DNA from: Propionivibrio hellwigii
GTDB lineage: Bacteria > Pseudomonadota > Gammaproteobacteria > Burkholderiales > Rhodocyclaceae
Assembly (NCBI RefSeq): GCF_041770905.1
Contig: NZ_JBEUWX010000001.1
Coordinates: forward strand, 186,001-250,000
Length of the DNA: 64,000 nt
Reading direction: 5' to 3'
Positions 51,582 through 60,457 of this stretch are shown in pieces; position 1 is the stretch's first letter, and each line of letters opens with the position of its first letter. The translations under genes and the position numbers were made by a program. The notes beneath the pieces are model-generated. The model was not told where the DNA came from, searched no databases, and saw nothing but the letters and a program-made list of their open reading frames with translations.

Positions 51582-52463
51582 ATGAACATTGGATTTATCG
51601 GAATAGGCATCATGGGACGGCCGATGGCAAAAAATCTGATCAAGGCCGGCTACGCATTGACGGTTTACGACAAATTTGCCCCGACCGATGACCTAGTCGC
51701 GTTAGGCGCCGTTGCGGCCAAGTCAAATAAGGACGTGGCTGCGCAAAGCGACATCATTATTACCATGTTGCCCAATTCACCGCATGTCAAAGAAGCCGTG
51801 ATGGGTGAAGACGGCGTACTCGAAGGCGCCCGGCCTGGCGCCATTCTCGTCGATATGAGTTCGATCGCTCCTTCTGCCTCGCAGGAAATCTGCGCCGCAG
51901 CCAAGGCCAAGGGCGTCACTATGCTCGATGCCCCTGTTTCTGGCGGCGAACCCAAAGCCATCGACGGTACGCTTGCCATCATGGTTGGCGGAGACAAAAA
52001 AACCTTTGAAACGGTCAAACCGATTCTCGAAAAAATGGGGTCTTCCGTTGTCCTCGTCGGCGATATTGGCGCGGGCAACGTCACCAAACTTGCCAACCAA
52101 ATCATTGTTGCCCTCAACATTGCGGCCGTCTCGGAAGCCCTTGTTCTGGCCACCAAGGCCGGCGTCAAGCCGGAAGCGGTCTTCGACGCGATTAAGGGAG
52201 GGCTGGCCGGATCCACGGTCATGAATGCCAAGGTGCCGATGATTCTCGACGGCAACTTCAAACCGGGCTTCCGTATTGAACTGCATATCAAGGATCTGCA
52301 GAATGCGCTCGATACCGCGCACAATCTCAATGTCGCCGTACCGCTGACCGCCAATGTCATGGAAACTTTGCAGGCGCTTAAAGTGGATGATATGGGCGCC
52401 AATGACCATAGCGCCATCGTCCGCTTCTACGAAAAACTGGCCAAAATTGAGGTCAGAAAGTAA
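51582..52463 (+). CDS. 2-hydroxy-3-oxopropionate (tartronate semialdehyde) reductase-like
   Basis: NAD(P)-dependent beta-hydroxyacid dehydrogenase, 293 residues. It has the Rossmann start IGFIGIGIMGRPMAKNL, the substrate-site DAPVSGGEPKAIDG, the catalytic Lys region GNVTKLANQIIVALN and the C-terminal HIKDLQNALDTA. Length and sequence best fit GarR/GlxR, which reduces tartronate semialdehyde to glycerate in glyoxylate metabolism. The link with phosphoglycolate phosphatase (gph) makes a glycolate/glyoxylate route plausible, but the genes are not adjacent. A strong terminator follows. Confidence 0.85.
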   Translation: MNIGFIGIGIMGRPMAKNLIKAGYALTVYDKFAPTDDLVALGAVAAKSNKDVAAQSDIIITMLPNSPHVKEAVMGEDGVLEGARPGAILVDMSSIAPSASQEICAAAKAKGVTMLDAPVSGGEPKAIDGTLAIMVGGDKKTFETVKPILEKMGSSVVLVGDIGAGNVTKLANQIIVALNIAAVSEALVLATKAGVKPEAVFDAIKGGLAGSTVMNAKVPMILDGNFKPGFRIELHIKDLQNALDTAHNLNVAVPLTANVMETLQALKVDDMGANDHSAIVRFYEKLAKIEVRK

Positions 52464-52535
52464 ACACTGAATTCTGCTCCTTCATCGTCCGGCTGTGAAA
52501 TCCATCCATCCGGCGGTAGAGGGAAAAATATGCCG

Positions 52536-52567
52536 AACCGCCGTGACGATGATTACGGCGGTTTTTG
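52536..52567 (+). terminator. Rho-independent terminator of the garR-like gene
   Basis: ACCGCCGT (52537-52544) pairs with ACGGCGGT (52555-52562), followed by TTTTGT. It lies 73 bases past the stop codon. Confidence 0.88.
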
Positions 52568-52782
52568 TATGCATTTATCGCTAATCGAGCCAGTTTTCTA
52601 CTAGGCGACGTCTAACCGACAATACGGCGAGTGTGGAGAGCGCAGTGAATGAACAGGCCGATAGGCGTCTGAGGCGGGGGGCTGAAAGATGGGGGGCGGG
52701 TAAAAGGCCGAATAACAGTGTTGCCATCCGCGCCCCTGAAATACAGGAAATTCAAGGGCTGCAAGGGGTCAGGGATAACGGC

Positions 52783-53358
52783 TTACTTTTCGGTTTCCCT
52801 GACATGCAGTACACGCTGTGCTGCGGCGTAATCGCCGGCGGCAATCTGTGGCCAGGCGAGCAGGCAGCGGTCGAGTGCGCGGTCGATCAGCGCCTGTTCT
52901 TCTTTGCGCGGTGCCTTGAGGACGTAGTTGATGACTTCACTGCGTTCGCCGGGGTGTCCGATGCCCAGGCGAAGGCGCCAGAAATCGGGCGTTGATAGGC
53001 AGGCCTGGATGTCCTTGAGGCCGTTATGACCACCGTGACCGCCGCCATGCTTGAGGCGGATGTCGCCGGGTTGCAGGTCAAGGTCGTCATGCACGATGAG
53101 GATTTCGTCTGGAAGAATCTTATAAAAGTTGGCGAGCGCAAGGACGGCGCGTCCGGAGGAATTCATGTACGTGGACGGCTCGAGCAGCCATAATTCGCGG
53201 TAACGCCCGATGCTCCCGTGAAATTTGCCTTGCGGCGTAAGCGTGATTTTCAGTTCGTCTGCCAGCTGGTCGACAAACCAGAAACCGAGGTTATGGCGGT
53301 GATCGGCATAACTGGCACCGGGATTGCCGAGACCGACGATCAAACGTGGGGAAGGCAT
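52783..53358 (-). CDS. pth: Peptidyl-tRNA hydrolase
   Basis: Frees tRNA from prematurely released peptidyl-tRNA. The ATG at 53358 gives 191 residues starting MPSPRLIVGLGNPGASYADHRHN with the catalytic His. PSTYMNSSGRAV and IVHDDLDLQPGDIRLKHGGGHGGHNG follow, covering the conserved Asn and Asp residues. The TTG at 53385 extends the frame but is not supported. It follows rplY on the same strand with a hairpin between them. Confidence 0.95.
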   Translation of the reverse strand: MPSPRLIVGLGNPGASYADHRHNLGFWFVDQLADELKITLTPQGKFHGSIGRYRELWLLEPSTYMNSSGRAVLALANFYKILPDEILIVHDDLDLQPGDIRLKHGGGHGGHNGLKDIQACLSTPDFWRLRLGIGHPGERSEVINYVLKAPRKEEQALIDRALDRCLLAWPQIAAGDYAAAQRVLHVRETEK

Positions 53359-53379
53359 GTTGAAATGGGCGTTCGGATA

Positions 53380-53414
53380 AAACAAACCGCCGCGGGCGGA
53401 AAAACCTGCGGCGG
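53380..53414 (-). terminator. Hairpin with T run between rplY and pth
   Basis: On the minus strand CCGCCGCAGG pairs with CCCGCGGCGG (53414-53387), followed by TTTGTTTT. It lies just past rplY and 22 bases before the pth ATG, so it may reduce read-through into pth or end most transcripts. Confidence 0.7.
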
Positions 53415-53436
53415 CCTGGAGTGGAATTGCCGGCGA

Positions 53437-54075
53437 TCAGGCGGTTGGCGGCGTAGGCGTAGCATCGGAGGATGCTTCAGCCTCTTCTTCCGTCGTTTCG
53501 GCCGCTTCAATCTTCTTGGCGACGATCGTCACCACGACCGGATCGTCCTCACCATGCGCAACCGGTTCGACGCCCTTGGGGAACGTCAGCTGTGAAACGC
53601 TCAGCGCCTGACCGATGTCCAGATCTTTCAGGTCGACCTCGATGAAGGCGGGCAGGTCCTTTGGCAAGCAGGATACTTCGATGTCGCTCATAATGTGCGA
53701 GACGATGCCGCCGCCGACCTTAACGCCCGGCGCGATATCGGTATTGACGAAGTGCAGCGGTATTTTCTGGTGAATGGCGCGGCTGGCGTCGACGCGCAGG
53801 AAGTCGACGTGTAATACCAGCGATTTATAGGGGTGCATCTGTACGTCGCGCAAGAGCACGCTTTGCGCAGCGCCATCTAGTTTTAGCGTAATGACTGAAG
53901 ACTGGAAAGCTTCCTTACGTAGGGCCAGTAACAGTTCGTTGTGGTCAACTTCGATGGAAACCGGTTTACTTGCTCCGCCATAGACGATGCCAGGCACCTT
54001 GCTGGCGCGACGCAGGCGGCGGCTCGCTCCGGACCCGTGCTGAACGCGCGTTTTCGCATTGATTTCAAATTGCAT
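53437..54075 (-). CDS. rplY: 50S ribosomal protein L25 (Ctc form)
   Basis: 5S rRNA-binding ribosomal protein, 212 residues, with the longer two-domain L25/Ctc architecture. The RNA-binding domain (RRLRRASKVPGIVYGG, about 1-95) is followed by a TL5-like beta domain (DIEVSCLPKDLPAFIEVDLKDLDIG) and an acidic, Thr/Pro-rich tail. It lies 54 bases after prs on the same strand. Confidence 0.95.
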   Translation of the reverse strand: MQFEINAKTRVQHGSGASRRLRRASKVPGIVYGGASKPVSIEVDHNELLLALRKEAFQSSVITLKLDGAAQSVLLRDVQMHPYKSLVLHVDFLRVDASRAIHQKIPLHFVNTDIAPGVKVGGGIVSHIMSDIEVSCLPKDLPAFIEVDLKDLDIGQALSVSQLTFPKGVEPVAHGEDDPVVVTIVAKKIEAAETTEEEAEASSDATPTPPTA

Positions 54076-54129
54076 AACTGCTCCTGATAAACAAACCCAG
54101 CCCGCGACCAGACCGGGTGGTTGAAAAAA

Positions 54130-55080
54130 TCATTCGATGAAGAGCGAAGAGACCGACTCTTCGTTATTGATGCGGCGGATTGTTTCAGCAAAAACGTCGG
54201 CGACCGACAATTGGCGGATATGCGACGATTTTTGCGCTTCTTCGCTGAGCGGAATGGTATCGGTGACGATTAATTCGTCGAGATCGGAATCGTTGATGCG
54301 GCTGATGGCGGGGCCGGAGAGCACCGGATGCGTGCAATAGGCGATGACAGACCGGGCGCCGTTGGCTTTGAGCGCCGTCGCTGCCTTGCATAACGTTCCG
54401 GCGGTATCGATGATATCGTCTATCAGCACGCAGGTTCGCTCCCCAACATCGCCGATGATATTCATGACTTCGGAAACATTGGCCTTGGGGCGGCGCTTGT
54501 CGATAATCGCCAGGTCGCATTCCAGGCGCTTGGCCAGTGCGCGCGCGCGCATGACACCGCCAACATCCGGCGAAACGACGATCAGATCCTTGATATCGCG
54601 CTTCCAGACATCGGCCAGCATGATCGGCAACGAATAGATGTTGTCGACCGGAATATTGAAAAACCCCTGAATCTGCTCCGCGTGCAGATCCATCGTCAGC
54701 ACACGATGGACACCGGCGGCCGTCAGCAGGTCGGCGACCAGCTTGGCGGCGATGGGTACGCGCGCAGAGCGTACCCGGCGATCCTGGCGCGAGTAGCCAA
54801 AATAGGGAATGACGGCCGTGATGCGGGCGGCAGATGCCCGGTTGAGCGCATCGACCATGATCAGCAGTTCCATCAGGTTTTCGTTGGAAGGCGCACAGGT
54901 CGGCTGAATGATGAACACGTCGCGGCCGCGAACGTGTTCCTCGATTTCAACAGAGACTTCGCCGTCGGAAAAGCGTCCGACATTTGCCCGCCCGAGCGAA
55001 ACATGGAGTCGGTGAGCCACTTCGGCTGCCAGCTTCGGGTTAGCGTTCCCGGAGAAGACCATCAGGCTATCGTAGGCCAT
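54130..55080 (-). CDS. prs: Ribose-phosphate pyrophosphokinase (PRPP synthetase)
   Basis: Makes PRPP from ribose 5-phosphate and ATP; HisG, TrpD and pyrimidine synthesis all depend on it. The ATG at 55080 gives 316 residues starting MAYDSLMVFSGNANPKL, the standard length. FSDGEVSVEIEEHVRGRDVFIIQ, GYSRQDRR, TMDLHAEQIQGFF and the PRPP site VLIDDIIDTAGTL are present. The tRNA-Gln gene is just upstream on the same strand. Confidence 0.96.
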   Translation of the reverse strand: MAYDSLMVFSGNANPKLAAEVAHRLHVSLGRANVGRFSDGEVSVEIEEHVRGRDVFIIQPTCAPSNENLMELLIMVDALNRASAARITAVIPYFGYSRQDRRVRSARVPIAAKLVADLLTAAGVHRVLTMDLHAEQIQGFFNIPVDNIYSLPIMLADVWKRDIKDLIVVSPDVGGVMRARALAKRLECDLAIIDKRRPKANVSEVMNIIGDVGERTCVLIDDIIDTAGTLCKAATALKANGARSVIAYCTHPVLSGPAISRINDSDLDELIVTDTIPLSEEAQKSSHIRQLSVADVFAETIRRINNEESVSSLFIE

Positions 55081-55163
55081 AGCGCGCATCCAGTGACGCC
55101 GAGACACGGCGCCGTCAAAGAAAGACGGGCAGGTTGCTGCCTGCCCGAGATCAGAAAACCTGA

Positions 55164-55240
55164 ATGGCTGGGGAAGAAGGATTCGAACCTTCGAATGCCG
55201 GAATCAAAATCCGGTGCCTTAACCAACTTGGCGACTCCCC
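55164..55240 (-). tRNA. tRNA-Gln (TTG)
   Basis: 77 bases on the minus strand with encoded CCA. The anticodon loop TTTTGAT gives TTG. The acceptor TGGGGAG pairs with TTCCCCA, giving the U1-A72 pair typical of glutamine tRNAs, with discriminator G. The position upstream of prs is usual for betaproteobacteria. Confidence 0.96.
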
Positions 55241-55492
55241 AGCAAAACCCGCTGAATAAGCGTCTAGCGGATGAGGCGCGGATTATAGCGGGGTTTCGTT
55301 AAAAATACTAGCCAAGCGAAAGCAACGGTGTCGCATTGTTGCGTGTTTGTTAACCATTTCTCTGTGAGCAAGTTACGTAGCAGTTCCGTGAAAATCAAGG
55401 AAAGATTGGCAGCGATTGCGCCGTGTATCGGATACCGACGCACGAATGGACGACAGCTGGAAAAAGACAGCCTGGCCGGTAAAAGATGGGCG

Positions 55493-56668
55493 TTACAAGC
55501 GTGCTGTCAGAATGGCTTTCATCTGCGACCGATCAAGCCCCACTGGATTGTTCTTGTTGTGTGCTTGGTCAAGAATATGAGGAAGGTCACCAATGCGCAT
55601 GCCATATTGTCCCAGTCGCGGGATCCGCGTGCGTTCGATCCAGTCATCGAGCGTATCGACCAATCGTTGGCAGTCTATTTGCGGCGAAGCGGGCGATTGG
55701 CCACTCAGGATGACGCCTGCCTGTGCGTATTTGGCAAGCACTGTGGCGTGTTTTTCTGGGTCTGCCTGCAACGCCTCGATCGTTCGGCGCGTCGTTTCGC
55801 CCAGCAGTGTGCCGCAGACTTCGCCATGCGGCATCGGGATGGCGCCGCCGATCGGCCCGGCAAAGCCATGTACCAGCCCGAGGCCCGCGTTGGCCAGTAC
55901 GATGCCTGAGAGCAGCGCAGCGTAGGCCATGCGGGCACGCGCGTCTAGATCGTCGCCACATTCGTAGGCGCGCAGGAAGCCGTCGGTGACATGGCGCAGG
56001 CCGCTCAGGGCCAGCGCGTCGGTCATGGGCGAGGCCTGCGTCGAAACATAGGCCTCAAGCAACTGGGTCAGCGCATCAAGGCCGCAGGCCGCCGTAACGG
56101 CGGGTGGGCAGCCCATGGCCAATTCGGGGTCGATGAGGGCGAGGTCGGGCATGAAGCTGTTGTGCCGCAGCGAGCGCTTGAAGCCGTGTTCGCCGATGAT
56201 ACTGAGCACCGCGTTCTTGGTGGCCTCTGCGCCGGTGCCGGCGGAGGTGGGCACGGCGGCGAACAGTATTTTGCGTCCGTCGTGCTGGCGCGTGGCCATG
56301 CCTTCGAGAAAATCGCGTACCGAGCCTTCCTGCGGCAGCATCGCAGCAATAGCCTTGCCCGCGTCAATGGCGCTGCCGCCGCCGATGCCGATAACCCAAT
56401 CCGGGCATTGCGCGCGGAAATCCGCCGCGACCGCATCAACGAAATCCGGTGACGGCTCGCCGCGGAACGAGACGACATCGACGTGGATATTTTCCGCCGC
56501 CAAGCCTTGTAGTAACCGGGCGCAATGCGGCGAGGCCCGGAACGAGGTCGTTCCCGTCACCAGCAGGACGCGGCTGCAGTTGCGATGCAGCAAGGCCGGG
56601 AGTTGTGCCAGTTTGCCTGGACCAAAGTGGATCTGCGGAGTGTGGGAAAAGATGAAGTTGGTGTTCAT
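55493..56668 (-). CDS. Iron-containing (group III) alcohol dehydrogenase
   Basis: NAD(P)-dependent dehydrogenase of 391 residues. It has GIGGGSAIDAGKAIAAM (nucleotide loop), PTSAGTGAEATKNAVLS, and metal ligands in LVHGFAGPIGGAIPMPHGEVCG together with an earlier Asp/His pair. The substrate cannot be told. It lies between ispE and tRNA-Gln/prs, where betaproteobacteria usually have nothing, 70 bases after ispE on the same strand, so it has probably been inserted into the locus. Confidence 0.88.
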   Translation of the reverse strand: MNTNFIFSHTPQIHFGPGKLAQLPALLHRNCSRVLLVTGTTSFRASPHCARLLQGLAAENIHVDVVSFRGEPSPDFVDAVAADFRAQCPDWVIGIGGGSAIDAGKAIAAMLPQEGSVRDFLEGMATRQHDGRKILFAAVPTSAGTGAEATKNAVLSIIGEHGFKRSLRHNSFMPDLALIDPELAMGCPPAVTAACGLDALTQLLEAYVSTQASPMTDALALSGLRHVTDGFLRAYECGDDLDARARMAYAALLSGIVLANAGLGLVHGFAGPIGGAIPMPHGEVCGTLLGETTRRTIEALQADPEKHATVLAKYAQAGVILSGQSPASPQIDCQRLVDTLDDWIERTRIPRLGQYGMRIGDLPHILDQAHNKNNPVGLDRSQMKAILTARL

Positions 56669-56737
56669 GGCGGATCTTACGGTCGATGTGTTCTGTTTTT
56701 CCTGTCTTGTCGATTGCCGTTGCGTATGGATTCGTGC

Positions 56738-57628
56738 TCAATCGGTGGCCAGCGTGCGCAGAGGATGCGCGGTCAGTCCTTCAGCCAGCCAGCCGCGCAT
56801 ACCGGTTGGTAAAACATCAATGACGGCCTGCGCGGCCTCATGTGTCGGAAATTCAGCAAATATGCAAGCGCCGGAGCCGGTCATACGCGCCGCACCAAAG
56901 TGACTAAGCCATGCAAGATATTCTGCTAGCACCGGGAAATGCCGAACGGCAACGGGTTCCAGATCGTTCCGCCCAAAGCCCGGAGACCAGGAAATATTGC
57001 GGCTTGATGGAATGGGCGGCGTGTTGCGCCGAAGTTCCGGAGCGGAAAAAATGTCAGCTGTGGGAATGCTGATCGGTGGTTCCAGTACGACGTACCAAGC
57101 GGGTGGCAGGTCGATGCCATGTAGGATTTCGCCGACGCCTTCGGCAAAGGCATTGCGCCCAAACAAAAAAACAGGGACGTCCGCGCCGAGCGAGAGCCCC
57201 AGCGCCTGCAAGCGCTGGCGCGGCAGGTATAGACGCCAAAGATGGTTCAATGCCAGCAATACGGTGGCTGCATCGGAACTGCCGCCGCCAAGACCACCGC
57301 CCATTGGCAGGCGTTTCTCGACATGGATGTCGACGCCCTTCCGGCATCCGCTGACATCGCGCAGCAGGCGCGCCGCGCGCAGACACAAATCGGCCTCGGG
57401 AGGAACGCCGGGCAATGGCTTGACAAGATGCAGTTTGCCGTCACGACGCGGAGAAAAGCGCAGGCTGTCGCCATGATCGATGAAGCGAAAAAGCGTTTGC
57501 AGCAGGTGGTAGCCGTCATTGCGTCGGCCGACGACATGCAGGAAAAGGTTAAGTTTGGCCAACGCCGGATAAACGCTGTCCCAGTGCCAGCCGGCCCGGT
57601 GTGCCGCTGGGTCTGCAGGCAAGCTCAT
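56738..57628 (-). CDS. ispE: 4-diphosphocytidyl-2-C-methyl-D-erythritol kinase
   Basis: GHMP kinase of the MEP isoprenoid pathway, 296 residues. Seen are PALAKLNLFLHVVGRRNDGYHLLQTLF (substrate site with Lys), the ATP loop PMGGGLGGGSSDAATVL, LGADVPVFLFGRNAFAEGVG and MTGSGACIFAEF. Its start overlaps the lolB stop by four bases, the conserved lolB-ispE pair. Confidence 0.95.
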   Translation of the reverse strand: MSLPADPAAHRAGWHWDSVYPALAKLNLFLHVVGRRNDGYHLLQTLFRFIDHGDSLRFSPRRDGKLHLVKPLPGVPPEADLCLRAARLLRDVSGCRKGVDIHVEKRLPMGGGLGGGSSDAATVLLALNHLWRLYLPRQRLQALGLSLGADVPVFLFGRNAFAEGVGEILHGIDLPPAWYVVLEPPISIPTADIFSAPELRRNTPPIPSSRNISWSPGFGRNDLEPVAVRHFPVLAEYLAWLSHFGAARMTGSGACIFAEFPTHEAAQAVIDVLPTGMRGWLAEGLTAHPLRTLATD

Positions 57629-58278
57629 GGCGTGCCAGCTTCAGCGGGCAGAGGCTGCCAGGTATCGACGATCAGGCGCAGCTCGAATTCCTCCGGACGC
57701 TGTGCATGAATCCGGCGCGGAAGCGATTGCGGGTTGGTGTCGGCATATTCATAGTCGATCATCCATCCGTCGAGGCGCAAGTGCGTCAGGCGCCCCGATT
57801 CGTCACGGCGCGTTTCACCTGCATCGGAGCGGGCGGGGCGAGCACGAATCCAGTCGGCCAAACGTAAGAGCGGCAGGGCGTAGCCGAGCACTTCCTGTGT
57901 CAGTGTTTCCGCATCTGGAGCCGTGAAAGTCTTGCCTTCCGCTGTTGACAGGCGCGCCCCCTGCGCATCCTGGACAATTTCTGCAATGCCCTGTCCTAAT
58001 GGGGATGAGAGGAGAATTTCACTGGATGCGCTCGCCCCAGGCGTACTTGCCGTGGCCGACTCGTATTTCCAGTACAAGCGACCGGAATGGCGCTGCTCCG
58101 CTTGCATGTGCGCAAACTGCGTGAGTGAAAAGCGACCGTTCAGGATAAAGCCGTTAAGTTTGTGATCTACCGACGTGGCGTCTGGGACGGGAAGAAAACG
58201 GGCGCAGCCGGTCAGGAATAGAGCCATAGCCAGCCAGCAGGCCGCCATGATGCGGCATAAGGGCGAAAACAATGTCAT
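57625..58278 (-). CDS. lolB: Outer-membrane lipoprotein receptor LolB
   Basis: Accepts lipoproteins from LolA and inserts them in the outer membrane. The 217 residues have a lipobox signal (LAMALFLTGC, Cys25), GRFSLTQFAHMQAEQRHSGRLYW and a LolA/LolB fold typical C-terminal part (LDGWMIDYEYADTNPQSLPRRI). It follows the TPR gene by 23 bases on the same strand. Confidence 0.9.
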   Translation of the reverse strand: MTLFSPLCRIMAACWLAMALFLTGCARFLPVPDATSVDHKLNGFILNGRFSLTQFAHMQAEQRHSGRLYWKYESATASTPGASASSEILLSSPLGQGIAEIVQDAQGARLSTAEGKTFTAPDAETLTQEVLGYALPLLRLADWIRARPARSDAGETRRDESGRLTHLRLDGWMIDYEYADTNPQSLPRRIHAQRPEEFELRLIVDTWQPLPAEAGTP

Positions 58279-58301
58279 GGCAATCTTTTGTCCGGATGTG
58301 C

Positions 58302-60164
58302 TCAGGGCAGGAATTTTTTGATGATGCTGTTCAGCGTTTCGTTATCGGGATGCTGTTTCTGCATGTCCTGCCACAATGTACGCGCTTCGTCCTGGCGCCC
58401 CATTGCCCACATGACTTCGCCCAAATGGGCGACGACTTCCGGGTCATTGTTTTTGGCACGCGCCTTTTCGAGGTAATCGAGCGCGCCGGGCAGATCGCCT
58501 TGCCGATAGCGCACCCAGCCCATACTGTCGAGAATGTAGAAGTCGTCCGGCGAGAGCTTGTACGCTTTCTCGATCAGCGCGCGCGCCTCATCCAGACGCA
58601 AGTTACGGTCGGCCAGCGAATAGCCGAGCGCGTTGTAGGCCAGCGGGCTGTCGGGTTGCAGGCTGATGAGTTTACGCAGACGGCGTTCCATCAGGTCGAG
58701 ACCGTCGAGTTTTTCCAGTAGCAGCGCGCTTTCATACAGCAGACCAGGTTGTTCCGGCTGGGCATTGAGTGCTTTTTCGAGCAGCGTAAAGGCGGCGCGG
58801 TATTGTTTGGCTTCGCGCAATAATCCGGCTTCGGCAATCGTCAGCTGAACGCGCTCCTGCGCCGTTGTACTAGGCGCATCGCGCAACTGTGCACGCGCTT
58901 CGTCGAGACGCCCCTGATTGGCTAGCAGATATGCCCGACGAATCTGCGCCGATATGAAATGCTCGCCGGCAAGAACCTTGGCGTAATTGTCGAGTGCTTC
59001 ATCGACGTGTTTGCCTTCTTCAGCAAGCTGTCCGAGGAAGAAAAAGGCCGTATTCTTGTCCGCTTCCGGAAGCGTCAGCAGGTGCTTGAGATGTTTCTCA
59101 GCCTCTGCCCAGTTTTTTTGTTGCAGGGCGACGAGCGCCGTGGAAAACAGAATTTCCGGATTGTTGGCGTTGTCCTTGAGTATATTTTTGAACTGTCGCA
59201 GCGCCTCGTCGTAGCGTTTGGCGCTGACCATCAACCGCGCCAACTGAATTTGCGCCTCACGTGCTCGCGGATTTTTATTGACAAAACCTGAGAGAAAGTC
59301 GATGGCTTCCTGCGTTGATGCGCGGAACAGGATCTGCGTTTGCAGCAGCGCGGCTTTTTCCCAGTCCGGCCGCAGTTCAAGTGCGTGGTGTGCTTCAGTG
59401 CGGGCGCGTTCATTCTGGTCGGCCGAGGCGGCTATGACGGCGATGGCGTAATGCGCCTCAGCCATATTGTCATAGGGGCGGCTGACCGTTTCGGCAATGT
59501 TCAGCGCCGTTTGCCGGTCGTTGAGCTGCGCCAGTAGGGGCGGAAGCCCCAGCAGAATGTCGGCGCGTTTCGCTTCATCCAGTTCGAGCAGGTGCGACAG
59601 GGTGGGCGCCAGCTCGTCGGTCTGCCGGGCGATAGCCATGACGCTCGCCTGAAGCTCGTAGGCTTTTACCGATTGGGGGTCATGTTCCGTCCAGAGACGT
59701 GCAGCGTCCAGTGCAACGTCAATCTGTCGGCCGTAAAGGGCGATTTCGATCGTGCGTTCGAGCGCTTCGGGATCGTGCGTGCGCAAGGCAAGATCGGCGT
59801 AGGCCGAGCTGGCCAGCGAAGGATTTCCGCGCCGCAAGGCGATTTCCGCCAACAGCACCTGGAACACGGTTTGCCCGATCTGATTGTCGTCGGCGTTGGT
59901 GAGGCTGTCGTCTGTAGAGGGGCGGGAGATGCGCGGCGCGCGGCGCGCATGCTGGCGCGTTCTGCCGGTTTTTTTATCCGCAGACGGGGCGGAGGATGCT
60001 GTTTCTTTGGGTGTGTCGGCGCGCTGCCCCATTGGCTGGGAAGGTTCCTGTTCGCCCGCTGTCTGCGCCAGGAAGCCGTCGGAAAATGACAGGGAGGGCA
60101 GCGCCAGTACGGCGACCAGCGCCGCCGGTACAAGAAAACGGTAAATGTTGCTATATGTTTCCAT
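58302..60164 (-). CDS. Secreted or periplasmic TPR-repeat protein
   Basis: 620 residues with an N-terminal signal (FLVPAALVAVLALPSLSFSDG), a low-complexity linker to about residue 90, then TPR helices to the end. Clear units read PDDFYILDSMGWVRYRQGDLPGALDYLEKA and PDSPLAYNALGYSLADRNLRLDEARALIEKA. TPR proteins upstream of lolB are common in betaproteobacteria; the role is not known, but outer-membrane biogenesis is a reasonable guess. First gene of the (-) TPR-lolB-ispE unit, divergent from mutM. Confidence 0.85.
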   Translation of the reverse strand: METYSNIYRFLVPAALVAVLALPSLSFSDGFLAQTAGEQEPSQPMGQRADTPKETASSAPSADKKTGRTRQHARRAPRISRPSTDDSLTNADDNQIGQTVFQVLLAEIALRRGNPSLASSAYADLALRTHDPEALERTIEIALYGRQIDVALDAARLWTEHDPQSVKAYELQASVMAIARQTDELAPTLSHLLELDEAKRADILLGLPPLLAQLNDRQTALNIAETVSRPYDNMAEAHYAIAVIAASADQNERARTEAHHALELRPDWEKAALLQTQILFRASTQEAIDFLSGFVNKNPRAREAQIQLARLMVSAKRYDEALRQFKNILKDNANNPEILFSTALVALQQKNWAEAEKHLKHLLTLPEADKNTAFFFLGQLAEEGKHVDEALDNYAKVLAGEHFISAQIRRAYLLANQGRLDEARAQLRDAPSTTAQERVQLTIAEAGLLREAKQYRAAFTLLEKALNAQPEQPGLLYESALLLEKLDGLDLMERRLRKLISLQPDSPLAYNALGYSLADRNLRLDEARALIEKAYKLSPDDFYILDSMGWVRYRQGDLPGALDYLEKARAKNNDPEVVAHLGEVMWAMGRQDEARTLWQDMQKQHPDNETLNSIIKKFLP

Positions 60165-60457
60165 AGGATGAATATTACCCGCAACAACTTGTTTTTACAG
60201 CTTGTTTTTGCACATTAATGTCAGATTTCCAGCAAAAGTGTATGGCGCAGGATGCACGAAGACGGCGCTATACTTTGCCGCGACGAAATTGTATCTGCGA
60301 TGCTGCATATCAGGATGTATTAGTGAGCCGTCGTGCGCGTTGGCGTGGCAATCCAAGGAATGCTGTTTCAAATGGATTGGTATTCTCGGCAGATCGCCGG
60401 CGGGCAGTTTGTACGAGCAGCGTGTGCCGATATTATTGAGTTTTCTGGGAGGTTTCA

